Shown here piece by piece: positions 52,366 through 61,010 of a stretch of DNA of 64,000 nt. Numbering within the stretch: the first letter of the stretch is position 1; each line of letters begins with the position of its first letter. Source of the DNA: Lentzea fradiae. GTDB lineage: Bacteria > Actinomycetota > Actinomycetes > Mycobacteriales > Pseudonocardiaceae. The stretch lies in contig NZ_FNCC01000004.1 in assembly GCF_900100955.1 (NCBI RefSeq), positions 310,001 through 374,000 on the forward strand, written 5' to 3'. The notes under the pieces are model-generated. The model was not told the origin of the DNA. It saw only the letters and a list, made by a program, of their open reading frames with translations, and made no database searches. The position numbers and the translations under genes were made by a program.

Positions 52366-53004
52366 TCACGCCGCGAGCACGTGCAGGATCCGGACGGGCT
52401 TCTTCGGCGCCCCGTCGAGCAGACCGTCCGGCTGCGGCACGATCCCGGCCCGCACGATCCGGTCGAGCGTGTCCATGCCGTGGGTGACGTGACCCATCAC
52501 CGTGTACACGGGACTGATGTTGGCGAACGAGTGCACGATGAAGAACTCGCTGCCGTTCGTGCCGGGGCCTTGGTTGCCGTACGCGATCGTGCCGCGGGGA
52601 TAGGTCTCCTTCCCCGTCACCTCGTCGGCGAACCGATAGCCCGGCCCGCCCTCTTCCGCGCGGTAGATGTCGCCGCACTGCAGCACGCCCAGCCGCGTGG
52701 TGTCCGTCAGCCGCCAGCACTGCGTCATCGTGTAGAACCAGCTCCGCGCCAGGTGGGCGAAGTTCTGCACCCCGCACGGCGCGTTGCCGCGGTCGAGGTC
52801 CGCCAGCACCACGCCGTAGTTCGTCACGATGGTGACCTTGACGGTGCCGCGGGCCGGCACGACCGCCCGTGGCGGGTGCACCGGCCGTGCGGCGGGGTTC
52901 TCCGGCGTCGGGATGAACTCGCACCGCGTCGTCGGGACGACCGGGGATGCGGACGCGACCGGGGCGAGGACGACCATCAGGATGACAGCGAGCAGTAGCC
53001 TCAT
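52366..53004 (-). CDS. Secreted cyclophilin-type peptidyl-prolyl isomerase
   Basis: 212 residues. Signal peptide MRLLLAVILMVVLAPVASA. Cyclophilin fold with VTIVTNYGVVLADLDRGNAPCGVQNFAHLAR, GPGYRFADE, GTIAYGNQGPGTNGSEFFIVHS and YTVMGHVTHGMDTLDRI. The isomerase motif residues (Phe-Phe-Ile near the active site) are kept, though the usual catalytic Arg of FHR is in a changed context (YTMTQCWRLTDT), so activity may be low. It would fold exported proteins. ATG 53004 is used; the longer frame to 53490 belongs to an antisense shadow. Confidence 0.85.
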   Translation of the reverse strand: MRLLLAVILMVVLAPVASASPVVPTTRCEFIPTPENPAARPVHPPRAVVPARGTVKVTIVTNYGVVLADLDRGNAPCGVQNFAHLARSWFYTMTQCWRLTDTTRLGVLQCGDIYRAEEGGPGYRFADEVTGKETYPRGTIAYGNQGPGTNGSEFFIVHSFANISPVYTVMGHVTHGMDTLDRIVRAGIVPQPDGLLDGAPKKPVRILHVLAA

Positions 53005-53030
53005 GCTTGCCGAACGTAGTCGCCGGACGG

Positions 53031-53693
53031 TCACACGGGAACGGTCTCGCGCTGCTCGGCCACCGCGCGCCGACGGACCGGCCGACGTTCCAGCCACCAC
53101 TGCGACAGCAGCAGCGGCACCACCCACCCGGTCCAGGTCGAGATGCCCGCGACGACGTGCGGCAGCTCCGCCTCCGGCACCCGGTCGGCGACCGCCAGGA
53201 ACGCCACGACGCCCCAGACCCGGTTCGTGATGATCGAGACGGTGAGCACGAAGCTGCGGATCATCCACTTGCGGTGGTCGCGGAACTGGCGGCGCCGGGC
53301 CGCGCGCCACGCCAGCCACGTGAACACCAGCCACAGCACCGCGAGCAGCACGTTGCTCACCGCCGCCACCGGCCCGAACGGGGTCGTCCAGCCGAGCACC
53401 AGACCGGACAGCCCGGCCGGCAGCACACCGGCGAACACGTACACGCGGCCGGTCCGGCGGTGCCACGCCGGGAAGCGCGACCGGAACCACGGCCAGACCT
53501 GCACCACGCTCGTCAGGATCGCGACCGACGCGAACACGACGTGCATCACGAGCAGGGGGTAGTGCGGTCCCCAGTCCGACTGCACGCGGGCCTGCACCCG
53601 GTCACCGGTCAGGTACGGCGGCAGGGAGAACGCCACGAAGGCGACGACCACGAAGGCCAGCGGGCCCACCCAGGGTTTGCGCAACCACGTCAT
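53031..53693 (-). CDS. DUF2306 membrane protein
   Basis: 220 residues with five to six hydrophobic segments. The family marks are LVMHVVFASVAILTSVVQVWPWFR, HRRTGRVYVFAGVLPAGLSGL and RRQFRDHRKWMIRSFVLTVSIITNRVW, the last being the DUF2306 core with its conserved His. Function unknown; the family is found across actinobacteria. Start ATG 53693. The upstream 244 bp hold the promoter of the secreted-protein cluster. Confidence 0.8.
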   Translation of the reverse strand: MTWLRKPWVGPLAFVVVAFVAFSLPPYLTGDRVQARVQSDWGPHYPLLVMHVVFASVAILTSVVQVWPWFRSRFPAWHRRTGRVYVFAGVLPAGLSGLVLGWTTPFGPVAAVSNVLLAVLWLVFTWLAWRAARRRQFRDHRKWMIRSFVLTVSIITNRVWGVVAFLAVADRVPEAELPHVVAGISTWTGWVVPLLLSQWWLERRPVRRRAVAEQRETVPV

Positions 53694-53880
53694 GGGGCAG
53701 ACGGTCGCAAGGCCCGCTTACCGCTCGCGCACCGCTCGCTGACGTCCCACGATCCCAGGGGCCGATGCGTGCTCGCTCCACAAAGGACGGTGACGTGCCG
53801 CCCTCGCCGAGAGGCTCCGCCACGGCGCCACCGACACCCCGGAAAGCAGCCTTGTGCTGCGGTTCTGACACGCCGCTGAC

Positions 53881-53905
53881 ATCTGACGGGGGGTAGCTGT
53901 CAGAT
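53881..53905. promoter_or_regulatory. Inverted repeat before the DUF2690 gene
   Basis: ATCTGAC (53881-53887) and GTCAGAT (53899-53905), 7-bp arms with an 11-bp spacer, followed 33 bp later by ATG 53938. The DUF2690 ATG has no good SD. The palindrome is the only clear signal in the divergent region 53694-53937, so it may control DUF2306 and the secreted cluster. Confidence 0.4.
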
Positions 53906-53937
53906 CGCTGTGAGCGCACGTCAGCACTGTCTGCGCC

Positions 53938-54357
53938 ATGAAGTCGACAGCACTGATCGCCGCCGCCGCGCTCACGCTCCTGGCGGCGCCGGACGCCCAG
54001 GCGGCGTCGTGCAGCGGACGTGGCTGCAACGGCAAGGACCCGGTCGCCGCGGGCTGCTCCGGCAGCACCACGACGGCCGACACCGCGCCGATGTACACCG
54101 GCGGCACCGCCGAGCTGCGCTGGTCGCCCGGCTGCCAGACCAACTGGGTGCGGATCTCCAACTACTCCGGCGGCGACTCGGCGCTGCGCATCACCGTGTG
54201 GTCGAACAGCGACGCCGTCGGCTTCGTCGCGCCGGGAACTCCCGGCAACCACTGGGGAAACATGGTCTACGCGCCCGGCTGCGCCCGCGGCGAGGTGCTC
54301 TACGTCGACTCCCGCGGCGTGCACCGCACCGCCCGCCTCGCGTCGAGCGCCTGCTGA
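53938..54357 (+). CDS. Secreted DUF2690 protein
   Basis: 139 residues. Signal peptide MKSTALIAAAALTLLAAPDAQA, then a mature domain with CSGRGCNGKDPVAAGCSG, LRWSPGCQTNWVRI and YAPGCARGEVLYVD: the DUF2690 pattern (CxGxxCxGxDPxxxGC) with six Cys for three disulfides. Function unknown; the family is widespread in streptomycetes and relatives, often near helix-turn-helix genes or wall enzymes. It is the first of a run of secreted proteins (54426 onward) on the same strand. Confidence 0.85.
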   Translation: MKSTALIAAAALTLLAAPDAQAASCSGRGCNGKDPVAAGCSGSTTTADTAPMYTGGTAELRWSPGCQTNWVRISNYSGGDSALRITVWSNSDAVGFVAPGTPGNHWGNMVYAPGCARGEVLYVDSRGVHRTARLASSAC

Positions 54358-54425
54358 GGGGGCCCACCGTGACCGGCTACATCACCGACTGACCTGTCAG
54401 AGAACAGTTCCACGCTAGGAGAGAC

Positions 54426-54851
54426 ATGTACCGCAAGATCGCAGGGGCAGCCGGCATCGCCGCGCTCGTCGTGGGCACCCTGTTCGGCATCGCGTCGCCG
54501 GCCAACGCCGAGACGAACCCCTACTGCTCGTCCGTGACGCAGATCGGCACCACGGGCTACATCAAGTCGGGCGGCGCGAACATCGCGTCGGTCAAGCAGT
54601 TCAAGGGCTGCAACAAGAACTGGGCCTACACCTACGTGTGGGAGAGCTTCCGCAACTCGCACGGCGGCGACTGGTGGGCCTGCTCGGGCATCTCCACCAG
54701 CAGCGGGCTGCAGGACTACAAGTGCGGCGGCAACCGCAAGGCGGAGGCGTGGTCCTCCGGCGCCAGCACGCTCAACGTCTGCACCAAGGCGTACGGCCAG
54801 CTGCAGTGGTCGAACGGTGAGGGCTACGCGGTGTCCAGCCAGCGGTGCTGA
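54426..54851 (+). CDS. Small secreted protein, Cys-containing
   Basis: 141 residues. Signal peptide MYRKIAGAAGIAALVVGTLFGIASPANA; mature part (about 113 residues) is polar and Gly/Ser/Trp-rich with five or six Cys (YCSSVTQIG, FKGCNKN, WWACSGIS, YKCGG, NVCTKAYG, QRC) suggesting disulfides. No known domain is recognised; beta-rich by eye. AGGAGAG precedes the ATG at good spacing. It follows DUF2690 by 68 bp. Possibly an envelope or sensory protein. Confidence 0.75.
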   Translation: MYRKIAGAAGIAALVVGTLFGIASPANAETNPYCSSVTQIGTTGYIKSGGANIASVKQFKGCNKNWAYTYVWESFRNSHGGDWWACSGISTSSGLQDYKCGGNRKAEAWSSGASTLNVCTKAYGQLQWSNGEGYAVSSQRC

Positions 54852-54854
54852 ACC

Positions 54855-55609
54855 CCTCAGGACGGCGCTGACCGCAGCCGCCGTCCTGACCGTGCCGGTG
54901 CCCCTCACGGGCGTCGGCACGGCCCAGGCCGAGGGGCGCACGTTCACCGCCACGACGGCGGGTCGGCAGATCCCTGTCAAAAGTCAAGCAACGGCCCAAA
55001 ACGGCACACTCCGGGACCTCGCGACCGATGAACCGCGGGTGCCCGGCACCTACCTCAAGACCGGTACCGACGGCTTCGTCCAGGGCCTGCCGCGGTGCGA
55101 CACAGACGGCCGCGACTCCGGGCCCGCCGGACCGGCGACCGGCACGGCCACCGAGAAGGTCCAGCGGTCATCGGCATCGCGAAAGCCCAGTTCAGCAGGG
55201 GTTTCTCCACTCGTGGGGCGCGGGCGGCCAGGGCGGGCCGTCCTATGGCGTCCACCACTACCCCGACGGCGAACCGGCGCAGGACGACGACTACGACCGG
55301 TTCGGCCGCGACTGCTCCGGCTTGACCCTCCACGCCTTGCGGAAGGGCGCGGAAATCGACATCGGCGCGTGGACCGGCGCGCAGCACACCAAAGGCCGCG
55401 TGGTGGCAACAGGGAACCAGAAGCCGGGCGATCTCGTCATTTGGAAACGGTCCGGCAGCAAGCCGGACGCCACCACGCACGTCGCGCTGTTCCTGGGCGA
55501 CGACAAGATCTTGGAGGCTTCGCCACCGCGCAACCGGCAGAGCGTCCGGATCAGTGATCTCACCAGCCATGGCACGCCGTACTCCGAAGTCCGCAGGGTC
55601 TTCGGGTGA
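54855..55609 (+). pseudogene. Frameshifted secreted NlpC/P60-like peptidase
   Basis: The sequence is readable in three successive frames. Frame A (about 54870-55160) has a signal-like ALTAAAVLTVPVPLTGVGTAQA and a Pro/Thr region; a short piece around 55165-55195 reads VIGIAKAQF in a second frame; from about 55195 a third frame reads SWGAGGQGGPSYG, then the NlpC catalytic Cys in GRDCSGLTLHA and His in TTHVALFLG, ending at PYSEVRRVFG. Intact homologues join these segments as VIGIAKAQ...YSWGGGG...DCSGL. At least two frameshifts and no usable start codon after the preceding stop (54851) indicate a decayed gene, unless sequencing errors are involved. The catalytic domain from 55310 is otherwise intact. 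Confidence 0.65.
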
Positions 55610-55623
55610 ACGAGGGGAAGTCC

Positions 55624-56487
55624 ATGAACGTCAAGAGAATCGTCTCCGCGGTCGCGAGCCTCGCGGTCGGACTGGGGGTGTTCGTGGCCGTCGCACCGCA
55701 GGTGTCGGCCGCGACCAACTGGCAGATGCCGTTCCCGTGCGGCCAGACCTGGACGGGCCAGACACGCGGCCCGAACGACGCGAACCCGCACAGCCCGCTC
55801 GCCGCCATCGACTTCAGCCGCACCAACGCGCAGGGCGACACCGTCGTCGCGTCCGCGTCCGGCACGGTCAAGCGGGTCGAGAACCTCGGCAACGCGAGCT
55901 ACGGCCGGTGGATCGAGATCGACCACGGCAGTGGCTGGACCACCCGCTACGCCCACCTCGCCTCGCAGTCCGTCTCGGTCGGCCAGAGCGTCTCGCAGGG
56001 CCAGAAGATCGGCACCGTGGGCAGCACCGGCAACTCGACCGGCCCGCACCTGCACTTCGAACAGCTGAAGAGCGGCACCCCGCAGCGCGTCGTCATGAAC
56101 GGCTCGCAGGCGCTGTACTACGGCTCGAAGAGCTACAAGAGCAACAACAAGTGTGGCGGCGCCACCAACCCGTACACGCCGGTCGAGGCGTGCGGCTCCG
56201 GCTACAAGGTGATCGACGGCGCGAACGTCACCGGTGGCCGCGTCTCGCTGCTCTACAACGCCTCCAACGGCTACAACTGCGTGGTCACCATCAAGACCAC
56301 GAAGATCGGCACGGCGTCCGACGTCGGCGCGTTCCTGGAGCCCCAGGGCGGCAGCCGCGCGACCGACCGCGGCAACTTCGCCTACTACGCGGGCCCCGTC
56401 AAGAAGAAGGCGGCCGGCACGTGCGTCAAGTGGGGCGGCAACGTCGGTTCCTCCAGCTACACCAGCGCGTTCGAGCACTGCGGCTGA
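55624..56487 (+). CDS. Secreted M23-type metallopeptidase
   Basis: 287 residues. Signal peptide MNVKRIVSAVASLAVGLGVFVAVAPQVSA. LasA/lysostaphin-type M23 domain: zinc ligands in NPHSPLAAIDFSR (HxxxxxxD) and THLHFEQ-like GPHLHFEQ. The C-terminal ~115 residues (GGATNPYTPVEACGSGYKVIDG...) form a separate small beta domain with Cys pairs, perhaps for substrate or wall binding. The enzyme cuts peptidoglycan crosslinks. ATG 55624 has AGGGGAAG upstream and is preferred to ATG 55606, which would start within the previous reading. It follows a decayed NlpC/P60 gene. Confidence 0.85.
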   Translation: MNVKRIVSAVASLAVGLGVFVAVAPQVSAATNWQMPFPCGQTWTGQTRGPNDANPHSPLAAIDFSRTNAQGDTVVASASGTVKRVENLGNASYGRWIEIDHGSGWTTRYAHLASQSVSVGQSVSQGQKIGTVGSTGNSTGPHLHFEQLKSGTPQRVVMNGSQALYYGSKSYKSNNKCGGATNPYTPVEACGSGYKVIDGANVTGGRVSLLYNASNGYNCVVTIKTTKIGTASDVGAFLEPQGGSRATDRGNFAYYAGPVKKKAAGTCVKWGGNVGSSSYTSAFEHCG

Positions 56488-56518
56488 TCTCCCGAGAACC
56501 TCGACAGAAGGGCTCAGG

Positions 56519-57730
56519 GTGTTACGAAGAGTGGCTTTCGCGGCGCTGGCAGGTGCGCTGCTGAGCGTGGTGTTCACCGCGTCGCCGGCCTCCGCGGCGA
56601 CGGCGCGCAACGGGGTCTGCGAGTCAGGCGAGTTCTGCCTGTACTACAACAGCGACCAGCAGGGTTCCGTGTCGGACTTCGACACGTCCATCTCGGACTA
56701 CGGCGACAGCCAGCCGAGCTGCTACGAGTTCAAGGGTTCCGGCAACGGCAAGGGCGTCTGCGTCAAGAACAACGCGGCCGCCGTGTGGAACCGGATGAGC
56801 AGGCCGGTCACGGTCTTCTACAACAGCGGGTACGCGGGCACCAGCCAGACGATCGCGGCCGGTGGCAAGGCGAACCTCAAGTCGGGGCTGAAGAACGAGA
56901 ACGCCGCGCACCGCATCGGCTCTCCCGCCGCTGCGCGTGACGGTGTCTGCAACGACGACGAGTTCTGCCTGTACTACAACAGCGACCAGGCCGGTTCGGT
57001 GTCCGACTTCAACACGTCGGTCTCCAACTACGGCGACAGCCAGCCGAGCTGCTACGAGTTCAAGGGCTCCGGCAACGGCCAGGGCGTCTGCGTGAAGAAC
57101 AACGCCGCGTCGGTGTGGAACCGCACCGACAAGCCGGTGACCGTGTACTACAACAGCGGTTACGGCGGCACCAACCAGACGTTCGCCGCCGGTGCCAAGG
57201 GCAACCTGAAGTCGGGGCTGAAGAACGAGAACGCGGCGCACCGCATCGGCGACAGCGGTGGCGGCGGCGGTTCCGACCCCGACCCCGGCGACCCCGGCCC
57301 GTACCCCACTCCGCCGGAGAACACGCAGCCGTCGCAGGCGGTCCGCGCACCGGAGGCGTCCGCCCGCACGAAGTTCGTGCGCACGCAGATCGCCGAGTTG
57401 ACCGGTGAGAAGCACTGCTACGTGGGCGACTTCCGGCCGGGCGAGTCGGCGACGAGCAACCACAACACCGGCAACGCGCTCGACTGCACCATCTCGAACG
57501 CGATCGGCCAGTACCCGAACTCCGCCCAGGAGGCTCAGGGGTGGAAGCTCGCCAACTGGCTGAAGAAGCACGCGGTCCGGCTCGACGTCCGCTACGTGAT
57601 CTGGGACGGCAAGATCTGGAGCGTCGCGCGCTCGTCCGAGGGCTGGCGCAACTACACCGCCGGTAGCGGTGTGACGGGTGGACACTACGACCACGTCCAC
57701 GTGTCGATGCAGAACCCCTACGGCGACTGA
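56519..57730 (+). CDS. Secreted fusion: two peptidase-inhibitor I36 domains plus ARB-07466-like C-terminal domain
   Basis: 403 residues. Signal peptide VLRRVAFAALAGALLSVVFTASPASA. Two tandem I36 domains (about 30-135 and 140-245, each with EFCLYYNSDQxGSVSDF and a Cys pair) are nearly identical. The I36 family includes SMI, the streptomycete inhibitor of metalloproteinases. After a GGGGGSDPDPGDPGP linker, the C-terminal ~140 residues (FVRTQIAELTG ... SNHNTGNALDCTISN ... GGHYDHVHVSMQNPYGD) match the ARB-07466-like domain with the VanY/DacC-like His-Asp pattern (HNTGNALD, HYDHVHV), a probable zinc peptidase. So an inhibitor and a probable wall peptidase are joined in one exported chain. GTG 56519 follows AGAAGGG. 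Confidence 0.85.
   Translation: MLRRVAFAALAGALLSVVFTASPASAATARNGVCESGEFCLYYNSDQQGSVSDFDTSISDYGDSQPSCYEFKGSGNGKGVCVKNNAAAVWNRMSRPVTVFYNSGYAGTSQTIAAGGKANLKSGLKNENAAHRIGSPAAARDGVCNDDEFCLYYNSDQAGSVSDFNTSVSNYGDSQPSCYEFKGSGNGQGVCVKNNAASVWNRTDKPVTVYYNSGYGGTNQTFAAGAKGNLKSGLKNENAAHRIGDSGGGGGSDPDPGDPGPYPTPPENTQPSQAVRAPEASARTKFVRTQIAELTGEKHCYVGDFRPGESATSNHNTGNALDCTISNAIGQYPNSAQEAQGWKLANWLKKHAVRLDVRYVIWDGKIWSVARSSEGWRNYTAGSGVTGGHYDHVHVSMQNPYGD
56609..57253 (+). repeat. Internal 330-bp duplication encoding the two I36 domains
   Basis: Units 56609-56923 and 56939-57253 are offset by exactly 330 bp (110 codons). DNA is near identical over blocks such as GAGTTCTGCCTGTACTACAA, and codon choice matches, indicating a recent duplication. 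Confidence 0.8.
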
Positions 57731-57768
57731 CCTTCGAAGCGCTGCGTTGGAGGTCTGTCCCGCCTAGG

Positions 57769-57940
57769 CCCCGTCACACACCCGCCCGCGTGTCACCCAC
57801 CCAGTGGTTCCCGCCTCCGCTACGTGACGTGGCTTTAGTACGCGGGGGCCCCGCGTACCCGTGGAAGGTACGCGGGGCCCCCGCGTCCCCGGCGGGAAAC
57901 ACGAAAGAGAGTCGCGAGCGGGAGGGGCGTTACGGACAGC
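57769..57940 (+). repeat. Dispersed convergent-gap palindromic element, copy 4 (most complete)
   Basis: Left end CCCCGTCACACACCCGCCCG, then CGTGACGTGGCTTTAGTACG, the module GTACGCGGGGGCCCCGCGTAC, a short link, the reverse-complement module TACGCGGGGCCCCCGCGT, then GAAAGAGAGTCGCGAGCGGG and GGGGCGTTACGGACAGC. It lies between convergent stops 57730 and 57957. This copy defines both ends of the element (about 172 bp). Confidence 0.85.
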
Positions 57941-57956
57941 ACTGCTGGAAGAAGGC

Positions 57957-60638
57957 TTAGCCGATCAGGCTGTCCAACAGGTTGTCCCTGCGCAGACCGG
58001 GTGTGCCGAGCAGTTCGGCCGCCCGGTCCGCGTGCGTTTTCCCGCCGGTTCTCGCGAGCACGAGGTGCGCGACGCCCTCGCCGTACCGGTCGCCGCGAGC
58101 ACCGGTGATCGCGAGGCAGCGTTCGGCGTCCCGTGCCGCGGCCTCGGTGCTGCCCGCCGCCAGCCGGACCTCCGCGCGGCACAGCAGGGCCTGCCACTCG
58201 TCGTTGTGCTCCCCGGTCGCCCGGCACAGCTCGATGCACTCGTCCAGCGCGCGTGCGGCCTCGTCGAGCCTGCCGAGCTTGAACAGCGCCTGGCCCTGTG
58301 ACGCCAGCGCGTACGCCGTCCCGGCGGCGTCCCCGTGCTCGCGCGCGTGCCGGAGGCTCTCGTTCGCGGCCCGCAACGCCTGCTCGTAGCGACCGGCCAC
58401 CTGGTGCACCTGCGCCAACGCCGACAGCGGAACCCGTTGCGCACCAGCGGGTCCGTGCGCGATGGTCAGCTTGAGCGCCTGCTCCAGCGTCGCCGCTGCC
58501 TCGTCCAGCTCGCCCAGCTCGCGCTGGATGGTGCCGATCCCGGCAAGCGCGCGGCCCTGTCCGAACGGGTCGTCGGCACGGGCCCGCAGCACCTCTTCGA
58601 GCTGGGCGCGCGCAGTCTCGAACCGGCCGACCCGCCGGTTCGCCGCCGACTGCACCAGCAGCGCCGTCTGCACCGCGGCGGAGGTGCCGACCGTGCGTGC
58701 GGCCCGGTCCGCGACCCGGCCCAGTTCCACGAGGTCCGCGACTCTGTCCTGTTTGAACAGATGCGGGTAGAGCATGTGCGCGATCGCCAGCCCGTGCCCG
58801 GCCAGTGCCGGATCATCCACAGTGGACCGTGCCGCCGCCAGCAGGTTCTCGGCCTCGTCCGTGAGCCACCGCAGCGGCTCGTCGATGTCCTGCTGCGTGG
58901 CGGAGTTCGTGAGCGCGCCGTACGCGTGCGGGCGCAGCTTCTTCACCGCGGCGGTGAGCGTCTCGCGGTAGTGCGTCAACGCGCGACCGAGCGCCTCCTG
59001 CTTCTCGTCGCCCACCCGCTCCGCGCCGAACAGCCGCAGCAGGTCGTGCACCCGGTACCGGTCCGGTCCGCACGGCTCCACGAGCTTCGCGTCCACCAGC
59101 GGGTCCAGCGCGCGGTGGACGTCGTCCTGCCCGAGCAGCGCCCGTGCGGCCGGTTCGCCGACGGTCGGCACGTTCAGGCAGCACAGGAGGGTGAACGCCC
59201 TGGTGGACGGCTCACCCAGCCCTTCGAAGCCCAGCTGGAAGCTCGACCGCACGCCCAGGTCGTCGAAGCGCAGCTCGTCGAGCCGGTGCCGCTGGTCCGC
59301 GAGCCGTCCGGCCAGCGTCGCCGTCGTCCAGTCGGGCCGCGACCGCAGCCGCGCCGCCGCGATGGTGAGCGCGAGCGGCAGGTGGTCGCACGCCTTCGCC
59401 ACCTGCTTCGCCGCTGGGCCGTCGTCGCCCAGCAGCCGCAGCGCGTCCTCCTCCGGCAACGGGCCGAGCCGCACGTGCAGGGCGCCGACCGTGGCGAGCA
59501 TCCGCCTGCTCGTGATCAGCACGGTCGAGCCGGGCCCGCCCGGCAGCAGCGGGCCCACCTGGGCCGCGTCCACGGCGTTGTCCAGCAGCACCAGCACCCT
59601 GCGCCGGGCGAGCGCCGACCGGTAGAGCGCGGCGGCCTCCGCCGGGTCCGTCGGCACCGCCAGCGGAGGCGTGCCCAGCGCGCGCAGGAACCGCCTGACC
59701 ACCTCGGCGGGGTCCAGCGGCGCCCGGCCCGGTGTGGCGCCGTGCAGGTCCGCGTACAGCTGACCGTCCGGGTACCGGCCGGCCATCGCGTGCGCCGCGG
59801 CGGTGGCCAGCGCGCTCTTGCCCTGGCCGCCCGGTCCGTGCACGGCGATCACCGGCTCCGCCGAGGAGGTGACCAGCTCGATCTCGGCCCGCCGCCCGAC
59901 GAACGGGTCCGGCGCCTTCGGCAGCTCGCGCGGGACCGCCGGGATGTCGCCCCGCAGGATCGCGGCGTGCAGGTCCCTCAGCTCCTGGCCGGGGTCGAGG
60001 CCGAGCTCCTCCGCCAGCAGCCGCCTGCCCTCGTCATACGTCCTGAGCGCGTCCGCCCGCCGCCCGCCGCGGTGCAGCGCGACCATGAGCGCGCCGCGCA
60101 GCCGTTCCCTGGTCGGGTGGTCCGCGACGTACCGGGTCAGCTCGCCGGTCACCTCCAGGTGGCGGCCCTGCTCGATCGCCTTCTCGACCCTGCGCTCGAT
60201 CGCGGCGAGCCGTTCCTCCTCCAGCTGGTGGGCGAGCTGGGTGTTCGTGGTCAGCTCCGCGAGCGCGGGACCGCGCCAGTGCGACAGCGCCTCGTCGGGA
60301 TCGGTCGCGGCGCGGAAGAGTTGCAGGTCGAGCGACCCTTCCGGCACGTCGAGCCGGTAGCCCTGCCGCGACCACTCCAGCGACACGCCCGGGAGGTCCT
60401 TCAACGCCCGTCTCAGCTGCGACACGTGCACCTGCACGGCCTTGCGCGCGCTGGCGGGCGGATCGCCCTCCCACAGGATCGACATGAGGTGGTCGACGCC
60501 GACGGTCCGACCGGCGTGCAGGAGCAGCAGGACGAGGACCTGGCGCGGCTGGCCGGCAGGGATGCGCACAGTGCGCTGCCCGTGGGTGACGAGCAGCGGG
60601 CCGAGCACACCGAACCGAACGCCGTCCACGGGAGCCAC
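57957..60638 (-). CDS. AfsR-type SARP regulator (OmpR-HTH, BTAD, NB-ARC, TPR)
   Basis: About 893 residues. Winged helix (1-95, VRFGVLGPLLV ... LMSILWEGDPPASARKAVQVHVSQLRRAL), BTAD (100-245, DLQLFRAATDPDEALSHW ... LHAAILRGDIP), NB-ARC ATPase with Walker A VHGPGGQGKSALA (about 300), then TPRs to the end. This is the layout of AfsR. Such proteins activate antibiotic and morphological genes as ATP-dependent multimers, but no biosynthetic cluster lies in the window, so the target is elsewhere. GTG 60638 is preferred (start of VRFGVLG region); there is no strong SD. The 372-bp divergent region to 61011 holds a long inverted repeat. Confidence 0.85.
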   Translation of the reverse strand: MAPVDGVRFGVLGPLLVTHGQRTVRIPAGQPRQVLVLLLLHAGRTVGVDHLMSILWEGDPPASARKAVQVHVSQLRRALKDLPGVSLEWSRQGYRLDVPEGSLDLQLFRAATDPDEALSHWRGPALAELTTNTQLAHQLEEERLAAIERRVEKAIEQGRHLEVTGELTRYVADHPTRERLRGALMVALHRGGRRADALRTYDEGRRLLAEELGLDPGQELRDLHAAILRGDIPAVPRELPKAPDPFVGRRAEIELVTSSAEPVIAVHGPGGQGKSALATAAAHAMAGRYPDGQLYADLHGATPGRAPLDPAEVVRRFLRALGTPPLAVPTDPAEAAALYRSALARRRVLVLLDNAVDAAQVGPLLPGGPGSTVLITSRRMLATVGALHVRLGPLPEEDALRLLGDDGPAAKQVAKACDHLPLALTIAAARLRSRPDWTTATLAGRLADQRHRLDELRFDDLGVRSSFQLGFEGLGEPSTRAFTLLCCLNVPTVGEPAARALLGQDDVHRALDPLVDAKLVEPCGPDRYRVHDLLRLFGAERVGDEKQEALGRALTHYRETLTAAVKKLRPHAYGALTNSATQQDIDEPLRWLTDEAENLLAAARSTVDDPALAGHGLAIAHMLYPHLFKQDRVADLVELGRVADRAARTVGTSAAVQTALLVQSAANRRVGRFETARAQLEEVLRARADDPFGQGRALAGIGTIQRELGELDEAAATLEQALKLTIAHGPAGAQRVPLSALAQVHQVAGRYEQALRAANESLRHAREHGDAAGTAYALASQGQALFKLGRLDEAARALDECIELCRATGEHNDEWQALLCRAEVRLAAGSTEAAARDAERCLAITGARGDRYGEGVAHLVLARTGGKTHADRAAELLGTPGLRRDNLLDSLIG

Positions 60639-60832
60639 GATAGTCCGTTGATCGACCTCGCCATCGTTCTCGCACGGGTGCCGCTGGTCATTGTGCGGAC
60701 CCCACGACCGGCAACGGTGAACGGCGAACGACCACCCGGGAGGCCGCGCGTGCACGGATTCGGCGCGGCTCGGGTGAATCCGCTTCGCACGGTGAAAAGT
60801 CGTGCCAAAATCGTTCGGGGGACCTCCGCGGA

Positions 60833-60879
60833 CCACGTGAACTGCCTGCCACTGCGGCAGTCGGATTTCTTTCACGTGG
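60833..60879. promoter_or_regulatory. Long inverted repeat between SARP and GGDEF-HD-GYP genes
   Basis: CCACGTGAA (60833-60841) and TTCACGTGG (60871-60879) are perfect 9-bp inverted arms around a 29-bp centre. The centre contains its own 5-bp hairpin (CTGCC-actgc-GGCAG). Each arm also holds the palindrome CACGTG. The rest of the region 60639-61010 shows no ORF or other repeat; both promoters must lie here. A dimeric operator with two half-sites is the likely use. Confidence 0.5.
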
Positions 60880-61010
60880 AAAACAGAACAGCGGTCTGCG
60901 GTAGCGTCCGTATTGGGGGGTCACCTCATTGGAGTAACGGCGGTGCCGCGAACATCCCAAGTCGGGCATCATCACCTGGCTCGACCAAGTCGTAGAACGA
61001 GGGGTCTCGT

